A DNA stretch of 64,000 nucleotides from Nematostella vectensis (Eukaryota > Cnidaria > Anthozoa > Actiniaria > Edwardsiidae), in contig NC_064034.1 in NCBI RefSeq assembly GCF_932526225.1, forward strand, positions 17,124,887-17,188,886, given 5' to 3'. Of the stretch, positions 1 through 12,492 are shown piece by piece (position 1 is the stretch's first letter; each line of letters begins with the position of its first letter). Below the pieces are notes generated by a model, which had not been told where the DNA came from, did not search any database, and saw only the letters and a list, made by a program, of their open reading frames with translations. Both the position numbers and the translations under genes were made by a program.

Positions 1-670
1 TATGAAATAAGGTAATCTGATAGATCTTGTACTGTAGCTATATACCCTTGTATGTATAGAAATAAGGTAATCTGATAGATCTTGTACTGTAGCTATATGC
101 CCTTGTCTGTATAGAAATAAGGTAATCTGATAGATCTTGTCCTGTAGCTATATACCCTTGTCTGTATAGAAATAAGGTAATCTGATAGATCTTGTACTGT
201 AGCTATATGCCCTTGTCTGTATATGAAATAAGGTAATCTGATAGATCTTGTACTGTAGCTATATACCCTTGTCTGTATAGAAATAAGGTAATCTGATAGA
301 TCTTGTACTGTAGCTATATGCCCTTGTCTGTATAGAAATAAGGTAATCTGATAGATCTTGTACTGTAGCTATATACCCTTGTCTGTATATGAAATAAGGT
401 AATCTGATAGATCTTGTACTGTAGCTATATACCCTTGTCTGTATAGAAATAAGGTAATCTGATAGATCTTGTACTGTAGCTATATGCCCTTGTCTGTATA
501 GAAATAAGGTAATCTGATAGATATTTTACTGTAGCTATATACCCTTGTCTGTATTTGAAATAAGGTAATCTAATAGATCTTGTACTGTAGCTATATGCCC
601 TTGTCTGTGTATGAAATAAGGTAATCTGATAGATCTTGTACTGCAGCTATATGCCCTTGTCTGTATGTGA
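1..670. repeat. 56-bp minisatellite, about 12 copies
   Basis: A unit of about 55-57 bp containing ggtaatctgatagatcttgt, then a tract reading ctatat(a/g)cccttg, is repeated about 12 times from the left edge to about 670. Copies differ mainly at the a/g position of the cccttg segment and by an extra ta at the unit junction. It lies in the intron just upstream of the first visible OSBPL9-like exon and probably extends left of the window. I see no coding in it. Confidence 0.95.
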
Positions 671-1458
671 ATTATTTTTGGTAAGACTTGTTGCTTATTG
701 CTATCCAAATAAGACTACACTAAGGGAGCCAATTTTTCCTAAACCAAAAGAGTTGATGTACAGTAATTAAATGTTCTACAACACTTGCACATATTCTCGC
801 TTTCTGATTGGTTGTTAGCCATGGTAAACTTGAGGACGTACATACCACAGGATTCGTCATTCACACAATCCTCGCAGGTTCACTTAAAGCGAAAGAGACG
901 GAAAAACCTTGATTCAAATTCGAGAAATTTGGTTCACAATCTTTTTTAGTAAACCTTTCCCTCCCTAAAAACACTAAAAATAGTAAATGTGTTTTCCAAC
1001 CTTAGGACACTAAAAGTAATGAAAACTGCAAGGTTTTGAAGCTAAAGTTTTCAATTTTTTTCGTTTATCTGTGCGCGCTGGAAACACCGGTTTTATGCGC
1101 TCGCATGCGCACTAGAAAACACGCCATTACAAACAAGTGTGCGCTGTTTTGATTTTGTAAAATACTGTTTTCGTTGTTTGTGTTGTGGAAAACATTTAAT
1201 TTATTTATGAGTTTACGAATTTATGAATTTACTGCGGAATCACTGCGGAATCACCTCGTGACTCAACAACATTTTGATAATGAGGTGACGAATATTGTTG
1301 TGTATAAGAGTACATACCACGGAAAACTATGGGAAATTTGTTAAATTCCATCTTATCTCACAATCCCACTCCCACAGGGGATTTTGTTATTTTTACTCGG
1401 GTGTGCTGTATATGGCAACATGAACTCTTTGAGAAAACTATTCATTCGATACTGCTAG

Positions 1459-4400
1459 GTTGTACTGCCAACATTTATCCTGGAGAGACGATCCCTTCTA
1501 GAGATGTATGCAGATTTCTTTGCCCACCCGGACCTTTTCTCTGGGTAAGTTGTACCTTGACCCTATGACTTCCCTTTCCTCCCTAGCCTTGGGGGAGGGG
1601 TAGGGTTTAAAGCCCTACCCAACTTGACTTGAATTCTGTTCTAAGTGAAAGGAAATCAAGAAACCCTGTGAGCTAGCATGAGATACCTATGTGAAAGTAG
1701 TTACTAAAAGATCAAACAAATCCCTCCCCACCCACCTCCCCTCAAGCCCCCAGCTCAAAACCCTGGCCATGGCCTCGTGTATCTCATGCTTCTTATATTG
1801 TGCAGTATTGTTGACCAGCCAACACCACGTGACCGGATGGTACAAGTTGTTCGTTGGTACCTCTCAGCGTTTCACGCTGGACGGAAGGTAAAACTTGCAG
1901 TATTTGCTTGACACAACAACATCACAAGTTGAATTAGTAGTTTCCCATCCCTTAAAATTTAGAATCCTTGTCCCATTTGGGAATAGCAAACATCTTAACA
2001 GTAGTCATGACTATCCCTGTGCATCTGCAAGTAAACTACAAAATAACTATCTACTTGTGTTCAGTTTGATAAAGGACATTATATTGAAAGTTTTTTGACT
2101 TAGCCAATGAAAATTGATGCTATGTGTTACTCGGTGCTCTTGAGGTGTTGTTCTTTGATATTGGTCTTCTTTAATATTGTGCTTTATCTTGCTAAGGGTT
2201 CTATTGCCAAGAAGCCATACAATCCGATTCTAGGAGAGACTTTTCGATGCTTCTGGGTTCTACCTGAATTTGCCTCTACTCGTAGCCAGGTAAGCATCGC
2301 AGCAAAAAGACCAGGGATCAGACATGTTGGTTTAGATGTCGTTTTGTTTCTTATTTGAATACAATCTAAAACTCTCATTATTTTTAAAACTATAACTTTA
2401 TCTGCATTGTATGCGCTTCCTCATTACTGCTAGATCATCTCCAACTATCATATGCTTATAATGAACGGTTACTTTGTAAGACCGTGTAAAGGGTAAAACA
2501 ACTGCCATTTTCCATACGCAGGAGAGCTTAGAAGAGGGCCCTGTCCCGTGGGCTGCTAATGAAGATGTTACATTTATTGCAGAACAAGTTTCTCATCACC
2601 CTCCAAGTGAGTATTAAGAAGAACCTGAATACTGTAGAGTTTCAGTTATCCCCAAGTTTTTTTTCTAAAATTATTTAGTAAATAAACCCCTTCTGGCGGC
2701 TGGGATATCGGCGGATAATGTCCAAGGATGAGAAATGGTACGGAAAATAAACAGTTGGCCGAGAAGCGAAGCTTCGAGTGCAACTGTGAAATTTTGAGGA
2801 CCATTTCTCATCCGCGGATTTTATTCGCCGATATCACAGTGAGCCAAAGAAGGGGTTCATTTATTTTATATCCCAGCGACTACACTGAAAATGCGAAAAG
2901 TGTCTTCATAGCGCGCTGACGTGCACTGGAATGACGCCACAAGCGCGTGCTGCATTCTTTCTGCGCCTTCATTGCGTTTTAAAAACCTTGGTGTTTGTTT
3001 GAAGAGTTATTGAGCAAACAAAAAGTGAGTTTTGACTGCACAAAAATGTTCACAGGACAGATATCACTTTGGCTGGATGTTATCGACTGATATTTGTCCT
3101 GTAAAATTGTGCACGCGACCCGTATTGACCAATGAGCGCGAGCGAAAATTTATCACTGGGATATAAAAGGAAATTACCTGTAGGGGTATGCCTTTGCCCC
3201 CTAGTCTTCTTAATGCCCCCATGTATCGTACTCCACTCCCCCCCCCCCCCAGTTTTTCGGTGTCCGTTACTGCCCTGGGGCCGTTGCACAAAGCCTGAAT
3301 AAGTTATCAGTGCCAGAAACCAAACGGTTTTTCGAAGCAAATTACACGTAAATCACGGAATTATCAAAGGGTATAGTGTTAAGCTTCTTCCTGTCTTGAA
3401 AATCACATTTCTCGGTAGAACAGACAATATAGTCTGATTCCAGTCCTGCCAGAGCTGCATGTAAGTCCGTAGTTCATTGTAAATTTACCAACTGTAGAAT
3501 TCGTTGTTTGCATGTGTTTCAACTTGCACTGTATCTGAAATTAATCTAAATTCTAACGATAAATTAGAACGCAAGACGCCTTTTTGTTTTTTATTCACAT
3601 TTATTCGGTGGATAAGATTTTATCCGACCTCTATAATCCGGAAAACTTTAACCGCTGGATAACTTTAATTCGGGCTTTGTGCAACCGAATCACGCCACTC
3701 GGATACGTTTTATCCGCTGTATAAGGATTTAACCGGTGGATAAAAGTTATCCACGCTTTGTGCAACCGGCCTCTGGTGTATGTGTAGTGCGTGTCGCCCC
3801 TTTGCCACCGCCTATGTCGGGTACACAGTACCAGGAGTTTGCATTTTTAAAAGTTAAAAAAAAGTATTTCTTAGAAGTACTGACAACAATCCGATATTTA
3901 TACATTTTTCTATGATCAGATTTGTACAGAAACCTAAAAGTTTCTGGTTTTGATTAATTGAGCTCCTACAAGGGATTATTCACTTGATTATTGAATTTTG
4001 AGTCCTCCAACATTTTTTTCTTTTTTCTAAAATATCATAGAATTTGAAAACAACTTCCGAGAAAGGGATTTCCTAATGAAATGTTGGGAGCACTTTCTGT
4101 TGTTTCTCGTAACATCCTCAACTACTAGATTTTGTCATTCTTAATGCCTCTATTATTTTACAGTATCAGCCTTTTATGCAGAGAACCGTGCAAAGAGCAT
4201 ATCGTTCGGGGCTCACATCTGGACAAAGTCTAAATTTCTTGGTCTTTCTGTTGGTGTTGAAAACGTCGGACAAGGTGAGTGGTTCATGGACTGCTTCTGA
4301 ATGAGGTTACACTTTGAGTACTTACCACGCCTTTCTGAATTTAGGGTGTGTGTCTGTGCTTCCATTTGACGAGGAATACATTGTCACTTTCCCAAATGGA

Positions 4401-7400
4401 TATGGAAGGTAAGTTTCTCTTACAAAACCATAGTAACACAACTTTTGTAATTTGTAAGACACAAAGACAATACATTTCTATGACTCAAAATTAAAAAAAA
4501 TCAATAGCAATTCTTGGTGGTACGCACTGTGCTCATTTTTTTCATAGAAACCTTCAAAATAATATAACAAATGGCTGGAGGGGTTTTAGAGACAATATTT
4601 TTTGGCCAAGTTTGCTCAAATAGATCGGTTAGATCATTTTGTTTTCTCGTGCATTTATTAATGCCACCAGATTATGTATATGAAATTACTTGAATCACTT
4701 GATTATTTCAACACTATCCATGCCACCAGATCTATATTGACAGTCCCTTGGATGGAGATTGGCGGCAAGGTGGCTATCACGTGCGCCAAGACGGGCTACA
4801 GCGCTACTGTGCAATTCCACTGCAAAGTAAGAGGGGGAGCGGTGAGGGTGAGAGGGGATGAAGGTTGGTAGGGGAACATCACATTCGTTTCCCGAGAATC
4901 ACGAGGAAGTATAAAACTCCAACCGAACGCGCGCTCGCATTGGCTAAAGTACGGTCACGTGGTGAAGTTCAGACAATTATTTAAAAATTATTCAACGACT
5001 GGGCTTTCGCTCGTTGCGTCGAGAGCGGGTATAATTTCGCGGGAAATGTGGTTGAGTAGTGCTAAAAAAAACAGTTCCACTGCGAGGTTTGGACATCACA
5101 ACTCGATTTCTATAGAACTAGTCAGTAAATACAATGGAAATGCAAAAAGTTTTGATGTGGCCCTGGATCCTGAAGTCTGGCTTGAAAATGTCTTGTCGTG
5201 GCGAATTTTTTTGGATTATTTATCGTTAAAAGTTCTACACATTTGATGCGGTGCCATTATCACTAAAAGCATAAAGACGGCAAACAACTTCACTAAAAAG
5301 GTAGTAAACTTGGAAAAATACGACCTCACATTCAATATCACCCTGGAAAATAAATAGGTAAAAGAATACCAAGCAGTTGTGATAATCTGATTCACTGGGC
5401 CTCATAATATGGGAAGGCAAAAGTGTGGGCGACGTTACAGTACTGTTCCTCTGGAAGACAATTTAAGAGGGGATGGGGACTAGCGGGTCTTAAATACAAC
5501 CACTTCAAGATATAGGAGGGTATTATAGATCCAAAACTCCCAGTGAGATATGTTGTTTTACCTCTGCAGCCTTTCTACGGGGGCAAGAAACATCGCATAT
5601 CATGTGAAGTTATGTAAGTATGACTTTGGCTGTTAGAACGGAATCAAACACGCATGCTATAAAAGTGACAATTCCCCTTTTCCAGGGCTCCGTCGGAAAA
5701 GAAACCATTCCTCACTATCCAAGGAGAGTGGAATGGGCAGATGTATGCCAAGTTTGCCGATGACGAGGTACAAACGCTGTAATTGAAAGTGCCCGCGCTA
5801 AGTCATTTATTATGCCCTTACATTACGCGATGACTTAGAAGTCATTCTCAGTGCTAATAGACTTTAAAAATACAACTATTTCTTTGACTCGCATTATTTT
5901 TTCTTTCTCAAGGAGGAGACTCTTTTTATAGACACTAAGACTCTACCGATAACTCAAAAAATGGTGAAAAGGATCCAAAAACAAGAAGAATTCGAATCTA
6001 GAAGGTCAGTTAATTTTAAGAGACTACGTTTGAAGTTGAATTACTCAGTAATTCAAGGCACTGTTAAACTCTAAGATATTTGAAGTCCTTTTATATACAC
6101 TTACGCTTGATGGCTTATTTATCTTGCGTCTGTTTTCTTCAGGTTATGGCAAGACGTTACCATTAATCTCAAGAAGGGAGATGTTGACAAGGCAACAGAA
6201 GCAAAGCACAAGGTTGGTGAGGATACCTGGAAATGTCGATCTCTTGTAAATGCAGGCTAATAGCCAGGATCTTGACTGAGGCTTCCTTTAAAAAAAACAT
6301 TTCATCTTGCCCTAGCTTGCAGTGTTACCAAATATTCCTATTGGAAGTGAAATGGAATGTTAAGCCGGTTGGGGGAAGGTGCGGCAAGGGGTGGGGATTT
6401 GTAATTTTTGCTTTTTTTTTCAGTGAAATTCCCTTCCCTTGGGCCAAATTGTGGAGCAAAATCTTAAGAAATTTCATACCCCGGGCCATATTATTGTGAT
6501 CAAATATCCCTTGTCAAGGGCGTACGGCAGGAGAAAAATAGAGATAGCAGGAACTATATAACAAGCCATTTCTTTTTATTGATGGGCTGAATAGTGTAAA
6601 ACACTGAAACAACATAAAGTCTGCAAACATTCCCACATTCGAGAATAACAAATAAAGTTAAGAAGCAATAAGGCATCTGTTCGTAGCAACAGTTCCCTCC
6701 ATGTTGAAAATGTCGAGGTGGAACATCGCCAGCCGCATGGTTTCAAAGAGCGGGAAAAATCATATACCACAGGGAGCCCGAAGATACTAGAAACCAGACT
6801 CCGTGATCAAAAGATCCATACCCCGGGAAAAGATGAGTTCAAAAAGCCTTTCCCTGAACGTCAAAATCCCTACCTACGGGCCAGTTTAACTGTTCAAATC
6901 CCCACCCTCACCACCGGCTTAACATTGCTAGTTGCATTAAAAGGACATTCGCAAATTCCGTCAGTGGAATTATCCGCTTATTATAAGATTCACAAGCTTC
7001 ACAACTTCTAACATTCACAAAGCAAATTACTTCTAACATTCACAAACTTCACTACTTCTTAACTGCTTTCGGCTCTTTTCCGTGATATTTTTAAATATCA
7101 CTGAAAATATTTCCTTTCAAACATCTGTGTCCTTTTGTAGTTAGAGGAGCGTCAAAGAGGAGAAGCAAGAGAGAGGAAAGAACTCGGGACAAATTGGGAA
7201 ACCAAGGTTTGTTAAAAAAGCGTCTGCAGTTTTTTAAACATCTTTACTGTGCTATGTTTAGATGACTTGTGTTTCGCCTGTTAGAAATGGGCATGCCTTT
7301 GTACCGTATATGCAAGGATTCTGCTTATTTTAGACTTATCGCAGCGTTCATTCAAGTATTTGGGTATTGCTAAAGGAATGATTATGAGGATGACGTAAAT

Positions 7401-7496
7401 GAATTCTTTTGTTTTTTGTTAACAGAAGTGTTTTTATTTTAGTTGTTTCACGAAGTTGGTGGGCACTGGGTCTACGACAAGCTGCTGCAGAAATGA
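1459..7496 (+). CDS. OSBPL9: Oxysterol-binding protein-related protein 9-like, C-terminal part (13 exons, 5' end outside window)
   Basis: Cytosolic lipid-transfer protein of the OSBP/ORP family, expected to exchange sterol or PI4P at membrane contact sites (family knowledge). Exons: 1459-1544, 1806-1887, 2197-2289, 2522-2606, 4164-4274, 4345-4408, 4730-4826, 5570-5613, 5686-5767, 5913-6004, 6143-6212, 7141-7206, 7443-7496 (TGA 7494-7496). Together they give 1,026 nt in one frame, 341 residues, all with GT-AG borders. Exon 4 encodes the family fingerprint EQVSHHPP. Exons 2-3 encode FHAGRK then [14 protein letters not shown], exon 5 [10 protein letters not shown], exon 9 [12 protein letters not shown], and exons 11-12 [20 protein letters not shown]. 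Together these cover the ligand-binding domain almost to the family C-terminus. From memory the match is closest to ORP9, and the ORP10/11 group is less likely. The N-terminal PH-domain half must lie left of the window. Confidence 0.95.
2685..2857. mobile_element. Miniature TIR element (about 173 bp) in OSBPL9 intron 4
   Basis: Inverted ends read aaccccttctggc at left and the complement of gccaaagaaggggtt at right, followed inwards by a second paired block (gatatcggcg / cgccgatatc). AT-rich sequence (taaataaa / tttatttt) flanks both sides. There is no coding capacity, so this is a non-autonomous DNA transposon by structure. The superfamily is not determined. Confidence 0.7.
3279..3771. mobile_element. 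TIR element with ggccgttgcacaaagc ends, about 490 bp
   Basis: The left end ggccgttgcacaaagcctg and the right end gctttgtgcaaccggcc are inverted copies of each other. An extra internal copy of gctttgtgcaaccg lies near 3675. The inside is rich in gataa/ttatcc motifs (tatccgac, ggataact, gttatcc). The internal copy suggests a nested or composite structure. It lies in OSBPL9 intron 4 and has no coding. Confidence 0.65.
6356..6926. mobile_element. TIR element, about 571 bp, in OSBPL9 intron 11
   Basis: The left arm starts aatgttaagccggt and continues to ggggtggggatttg. The right arm is its inverted copy, caaatccccaccctc through ccggcttaacatt. Arms are about 40 bp with small indels. The interior has a second paired set around taccccggg (about 6477 and 6821). 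No coding recognised. Confidence 0.6.
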
Positions 7497-8333
7497 AAAG
7501 AAAGCGACTGACAAAAAAAAAGCGTCGCTACCGCGTCCTCCACGTCTGTTGGAGTGGACGTCAAGGTTTCGAGAGTCTTGTGAAAAGTCGATGAAAGGTT
7601 TATTGGCAGCACCGACACGACGGAAAAACATGGCGTGACGCTTCAAATAAGCCCATTTCACATCGAATAAGGCGGAGAATTTCTCTGAGTACTTAGTAAC
7701 TTATAGCAAACAAAATATCAAGTGCGACTTTTTTTTTAATTGATGCGACTTTTTGTAAAGTGTCATTGAAATGTGAGCTTTTCTTCCCTGAACTAATACA
7801 CAGGGTAATGATGATCAAGGGAAAATTATCTTAAAAAGTTATTTGTGTTTTGAAAATCAGTCCGTAATACAAGGAACCTATAGCCAGTGTAAGAAATTGT
7901 GTCTTCTCTCTCTAACTGGAATTGCGCGTTTTCCAGGTTTTTCCGTCATGTCGGCAGCACCAAACATAGCCAAGTCTGCCGAGTTCACCAGTTGACTACA
8001 CAATCATTTCACCTAGCTGTCAAACCCAGCTTTCCATTGTGCAAGCTTCGTGTTTGGAGCCCACGTGATAAGCACGTGAAAACCAGGAACCCCAAAATAA
8101 CTAACAAAATGATGACCGAATCATAGTCTTTAACATTTTAATATTCTCACTTTTTGTCTTGTTTTGTAATGGGTATCTAATTTTGTGAACATAATGTAAT
8201 GGGAAGATGTCAAAATTGTATGAAAATAATTTTTCCAATATAAGATATTTTTATATGGATGGAAATTTAGATATGTTCCCAATTCAAATTTTTGGTTCGA
8301 TACTGTGAAATGTATTGAATATATTTCATCTGA

Positions 8334-8339
8334 AATAAA
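8334..8339 (+). terminator. Poly(A) signal AATAAA of the OSBPL9-like gene
   Basis: This is a canonical AATAAA about 840 nt after the TGA at 7494. It is the first canonical hexamer I found in the AT-rich 3' region. That it is the one used is inference. Confidence 0.5.
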
Positions 8340-8359
8340 TAATAATTTTTAAGGCATCG

Positions 8360-8376
8360 CCTAAAAGCGGAGCTCC
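8360..8376. repeat. Dispersed motif cctaaaagcggagctcc
   Basis: The same motif with one difference (cctaaaagcggagcccc) occurs at 63313-63329. In both places it follows a short aggc.. stretch. It looks like part of a short dispersed repeat, but its borders cannot be set from two copies. Confidence 0.45.
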
Positions 8377-8533
8377 AATACGTAATAATTTTATAACTAT
8401 AGTTTTATACGATTACAGGCCCTGCCTTTTTCATACTTTTATACTTGTTATTTCTCTTTTTATCTCTCAAGTTTAGCTTTTCACACAAGCTTTTAGTGCT
8501 CCTTTTTTATTTACTTTAATCTCTAACGGTTCA

Positions 8534-8818
8534 CTATGGCAAAAAAACATAGTGGACAGATGGAGAATGAAGGATGAGGTGGAAAGTAGGATTCTTCACA
8601 CGGCCATTCTCTTCGCCTATCTCTATTTTCGCTGAAATACCAGTACTTGTTTTATATCCTTGAGCTTTCTCCCACGTCTCTTCGACGAAAGCGTCTATGG
8701 CAAGAAACAAAACCCGTTTTTGATTTCTCATTGGTATCCTTAAAGGTCGTGGTGGATTAGAGGAAATCTCTCCCTTCGACTCCTTGCTTGCTAAGAAGCA
8801 GGTGGCAAATGAGTGCAT
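8534..8818 (-). other. Unassigned 94-codon minus-strand open frame
   Basis: An ATG-started frame contains KRVLFLAIDAFVEETWEKAQG and a charged middle part. I do not recognise it, and I see no clear splice pattern or neighbour relationship. It may be a chance frame or a relic. It is listed only because the 8.4-9.2 kb interval holds nothing else. Confidence 0.15.
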
Positions 8819-9188
8819 AAATTCTGCTGGTGATTCCTCTTAGAGGGCGTCGAGGAAGACACTATAATCTCGACATCGCTTTCTCCAAGGCAGGATTTCG
8901 TGGATTAAATGTTATCGGAAGAAGCAAGTATACTTCCAATTTCACTGCTTTTGAGTAATTCGATCGATCCAACATGACGTAATCCAATCATGTTCGAAAA
9001 CGTCGACTGGATAACGTTGGTGTTGAATCGCGCCAGTTACTGATGTTTTAGCTTCTTTACGGTACAATGGCTTGCTGACGTCATACAAGTGTGCCGACCC
9101 CTATTTGATATAGGATCCGTCGTTTTTGCTATAGAGTTCATTGTTCAGCAGATTGTGACTGCTGTAGATCAGATCCTGCGGAAGCACG

Positions 9189-9307
9189 CAGGGGCCTAGC
9201 CCCCCTCCCCCCATCTAGCTGCCAAAAATACAGTAAATGGGGTATGATACAAGCCTTAAAAGGGCCTTATGGGCCCCTTCCTGTTAAAAATCCTGGCTAC
9301 ACCACTG
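9189..9307. mobile_element. Miniature CAG-ended TIR element with 5-bp duplication
   Basis: The ends caggggcctagcc and ggctacaccactg are imperfect inverted repeats. The flanks are gcacg (9184-9188) and gcatg (9308-9312), a 5-bp target duplication with one mismatch. The inside is short and non-coding. CAG ends fit the hAT superfamily; the 5-bp duplication resembles that of the elements at 12163 and 38874. Confidence 0.6.
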
Positions 9308-9539
9308 GCATGAGCATTCGTAAAACGCTCAACACCCAGACGGGCATGTGGTGGCGTCTATTTCAATTGGATATGGAGGCGGGAAGACACCGCACCAGGC
9401 TTGGCATAGGATAGACAAGGATTGCTCACTATAGGTCTAGTCTTTTTGAGGGCGTCATTTGCTTTGCAGTCCCTTTGCGTATTGACATACTAAAGTTGAT
9501 TCCCTCAACCTTTTGAGTCACTCTGTGACATACAGTAGG

Positions 9540-9755
9540 ATGTCTCTGATCTTTCACTTACACAGAGTTGCTTCTCGATCAGCTTCCAACACTTCTTGCA
9601 CATTAGCGATTGTCTTATCAATCGTGACTTTAGCCTGCCTGTTCTCCTCACTTGTCTTGCTGTGGGACGCACCACCGAATGATACGGAGTCCACTCAAAA
9701 CGAAACAATTGTTTCATTGTTCGCGCCGTATTACCCGACAGAGGACGAAAGTTAG
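9540..9755 (+). other. Possible small single-pass membrane protein ORF
   Basis: An ATG frame of 71 codons has a hydrophobic stretch (LAIVLSIVTLACLFSSLVLL) followed by a polar acidic tail ending PTEDES. I do not recognise it. No promoter, introns or AATAAA tie it to a transcript, so it could be a chance frame. Confidence 0.2.
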
Positions 9756-10146
9756 CTTACATTTTTTGCCTTTTCTCGACGTCTCTTTTGAGACCGTTAC
9801 TTCATTTGTCGGTCAGTCGTTTTGGGTTGTATATTGCCCTGGAGCTTACAATCAAGTTTCCTTGTATATAGATAGCTCCATTAACAGCAGCAGGGCAATA
9901 CAATAGAAGAAGATGGAAGTGATTGACCTTAACCTTATTTGAATCCTCTGAAGTACTGGCAGGTATGGGTGCTAAATTAACGTAGTTTTCTGACTCTGGG
10001 AGCACATCTCTGGGGGCGTACTAAAGGTTCTTGGCTCCCAGGTTTTCCTTTCATCTTCAATAATACGGTGACGATTATCGGGGAAACCGGTGCCGAAGAG
10101 CATTTCGTGCTTGATTTAGTTTTATAATACTCGAATACTCTGCTAA

Positions 10147-10226
10147 GGCTTTCGTATTGTTGATATTGTTGAATTTCTGCCCTCAGGCTTTCGTATTGTT
10201 GATATTGTTGAATTACTGCCCTCAGA
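10147..10226. repeat. Two tandem copies of a 39-bp unit
   Basis: The sequence tttcgtattgttgatattgt plus gaatt(t/a)ctgccctcag occurs twice in direct succession. This is a small duplication just before the large minisatellite. Confidence 0.8.
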
Positions 10227-10363
10227 CCTCGAACTGCTGCATACCGCCATTCAATTATTTTCATTTGAGAAGGATGTAGCAAGGGTTATCAGGGAAGGAT
10301 CTAGCTTTTTGCCAAGGGGAGGGGGGGGGGCTTTGACCCAAAAATTTGCGTCATACCAATGTC

Positions 10364-11900
10364 CTTGTTGCTGAGGGAGCACTGATAAATGAACCAGATT
10401 TCCTTGTTGCTTGGGGAGCACTGATAAACGGACCAGATTTCCTTGTTGCTTGGGGGAGCACTGATAAACGGACCAGATTTCCTTGTTGCTTGGGGAGCAC
10501 TGATAAACGAACCAGATTTTCTTGTTGCTTGGGGAGCACTGATAGACGAACCAGATTTGCTTGGGGGAGCACTGATAGACAAACCAGATTTCCTTGTTGC
10601 TTTGGGGAGCACTAATAGACAAACCAGATTTCCTTGTTGCTAGGGGGAGCACTGATAGACGAACCAGATTTCCTTGTTGCTATGGGGAGCACTAATAGAC
10701 GAACCAGATTTCCTTGTTGCTAGGGGGAGCACTGATAGACGAACCAGATTTCCTTGTTGCTTTGGGGAGCACTAATAGACGAACCAGATTTCCTTGTTGC
10801 TAGGGGGAGCACTAATAGACGAACCAGATTTCCTTGTTGCTTGGGGAGCACTGATAAACGAACCAGATTTCCTTGTTGCTGGGGGAGCACTAATAGACGA
10901 ACCAGATTTCCTTGTTGCTAGGGGGAGCACTAATAGACGAACCAGATTTCCTTGTTGCTTGGGGGAGCACTAATAGACAAACCAGATTTCCTTGTTGCTA
11001 GGGGGAGCACTAATAGACAAACCAGATTTCCTTGTTGCTTGGGGGAGCACTGATGGACGAACCTGATTTCCTTGTTGCTAGGGGGAGCACTGATAGACAA
11101 ACCAGATTTCCTTGTTGCTGGGGGAGCACTGATGGACAAACCAGATTTCCTTGTTGCTTGGGGGAGCACTGATAGACGAACCAGATTTCCTTGTTGCTGG
11201 GGGAGCACTGATGGACGAACCAGATTTCCTTGTTGGTTTGGGGAGCACTAATAGACGAACCAGATTTCCTTGTTGCTTGGGGGAGCACTGATAGACGAAC
11301 CAGATTTCCTTGTTGCTGGGGGAGCACTGATAGACGAACCAGATTTCCTTGTTGGTTTGGGGAGCACTAATAGACGAACCAGATTTCCTTGTTGCTTGGG
11401 GGAGCACTAATAGACGAACCAGATTTCCTTGTTGCTAGGGGGAGCACTAATAGACGAACCAGATTTCCTTGTTGCTAGGGGGAGCACTAATAGACGAACC
11501 AGATTTCCTTGTTGCTAGGGGGAGCACTAATAGACAAACCAGATTTCCTTGTTGCTAGGGGGAGCACTAATGGACGAACCAGATTTCCTTGTTGCTAGGG
11601 GGAGCACTGATAGACGAACCAGATTTCCTTGTTGCCCAGGGGGAGCACTAATAGACGAACCAGATTTCCTTGTTGCTAGGGGGAGCACTGATAGACGAAC
11701 CAGATTTCCTTGTTGCTAGGGGGAGCACTGATAGACGAACCAGATTTCCTTGTTGCTTGGGGGAGCACTGATGGACAAACCAGATTTCCTTGTTGCTCTG
11801 GGGAGCACTAATAGACTAACCAGATTTCCTTCTTGCACTGATAAACGAACCAGATTTCCTTGTTGCTTGGGGAGGCACTGATAGACGAACCATTTTGTAC
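10364..11900. repeat. Large minisatellite, about 40-bp unit, about 38 copies
   Basis: The unit reads roughly ccttgttgct(a/t)gggggagc, then act(a/g)ata(g/a)acgaaccagattt. The length varies between 39 and 41 bp through the G-run and a gctt/gcta/gctg variant. One copy near 11830 is truncated. On the minus strand each of the three frames of the unit lacks stops, so long artificial reading frames (QQGNLV.., ATRKSG.., NKEIWF..) appear. I do not call any as a gene, because the unit length is not a multiple of three and no gene structure surrounds it. Confidence 0.97.
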
Positions 11901-12162
11901 CTGCTGCTGAGGTGAGCAGAAATATATGACCGAATGCAAACGTTATTATTACCAGCCTCAACCAAAAATTTACAGCGAGATATACTCTTTAAAGCTTCTC
12001 TATTGACGATTGGTCGTCAAATGACCTTCGCATCTCGCCCGCAAACTCTCCTCCGTTTCTTTTTGCTTCAACTTTGCAAAGTTCCTCGTTGATGTTGCCA
12101 TTCGATAGAATAGTATTTATTTATGTATTTGCGGCAGACGGCTTCGCTCGGTGGTACTAGTA

Positions 12163-12229
12163 CACGCCCGTACGAAGGATTTTTCTTGGGGGGGGGGTGC
12201 GAAATCCGAAAAGTAGACCTATTTTTTCT

Positions 12230-12260
<31 letters not shown>

Positions 12261-12492
12261 GGATGGGGACAAAAAGGGATTTCTTATGCTTTTTTCAAAG
12301 GACGTTTATTGTCGGATTTGGCTACAATAAAGTCTGACTTATGGATTGATGACATACCAGAGTGATCTAAATTATATTTTAAAGTTTTGTCAACAAATAA
12401 CACGTCTATCGAGAACCGAAAAAGGACTTTCGGCCGTTGTGGGGGGAGGGGATGCGTTCGCACCCCCTGCGCTCCCCCTGGGTACGGACCTG
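12163..12492. mobile_element. CAG-type miniature transposon, 330 bp, copy A
   Basis: The left end is cacgcccgtac and the right end ggtacggacctg (inverted). Flanking 5-bp duplications are exact: tagta at 12158-12162 and 12493-12497. The right part (about 12395-12492) is the reverse complement of the element at 38874-39081, which shares the stretches cacgtctat, gaaccgaaa and cggccgttgtg. It contains G-runs and a tgtgtgtgtg tract. Non-coding. Confidence 0.85.

Noticed and set aside
9829-9901. Possible TIR pair tattgccctg / cagggcaata
   Set aside because: Only about 10 bp match and no target duplication is visible, so chance cannot be excluded.
10443-11407. Several 90-130-codon minus-strand and plus-strand open frames
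   Set aside because: All are produced by the 40-bp minisatellite, whose unit has no stop in some frames; the frames overlap one another and have no gene signals.
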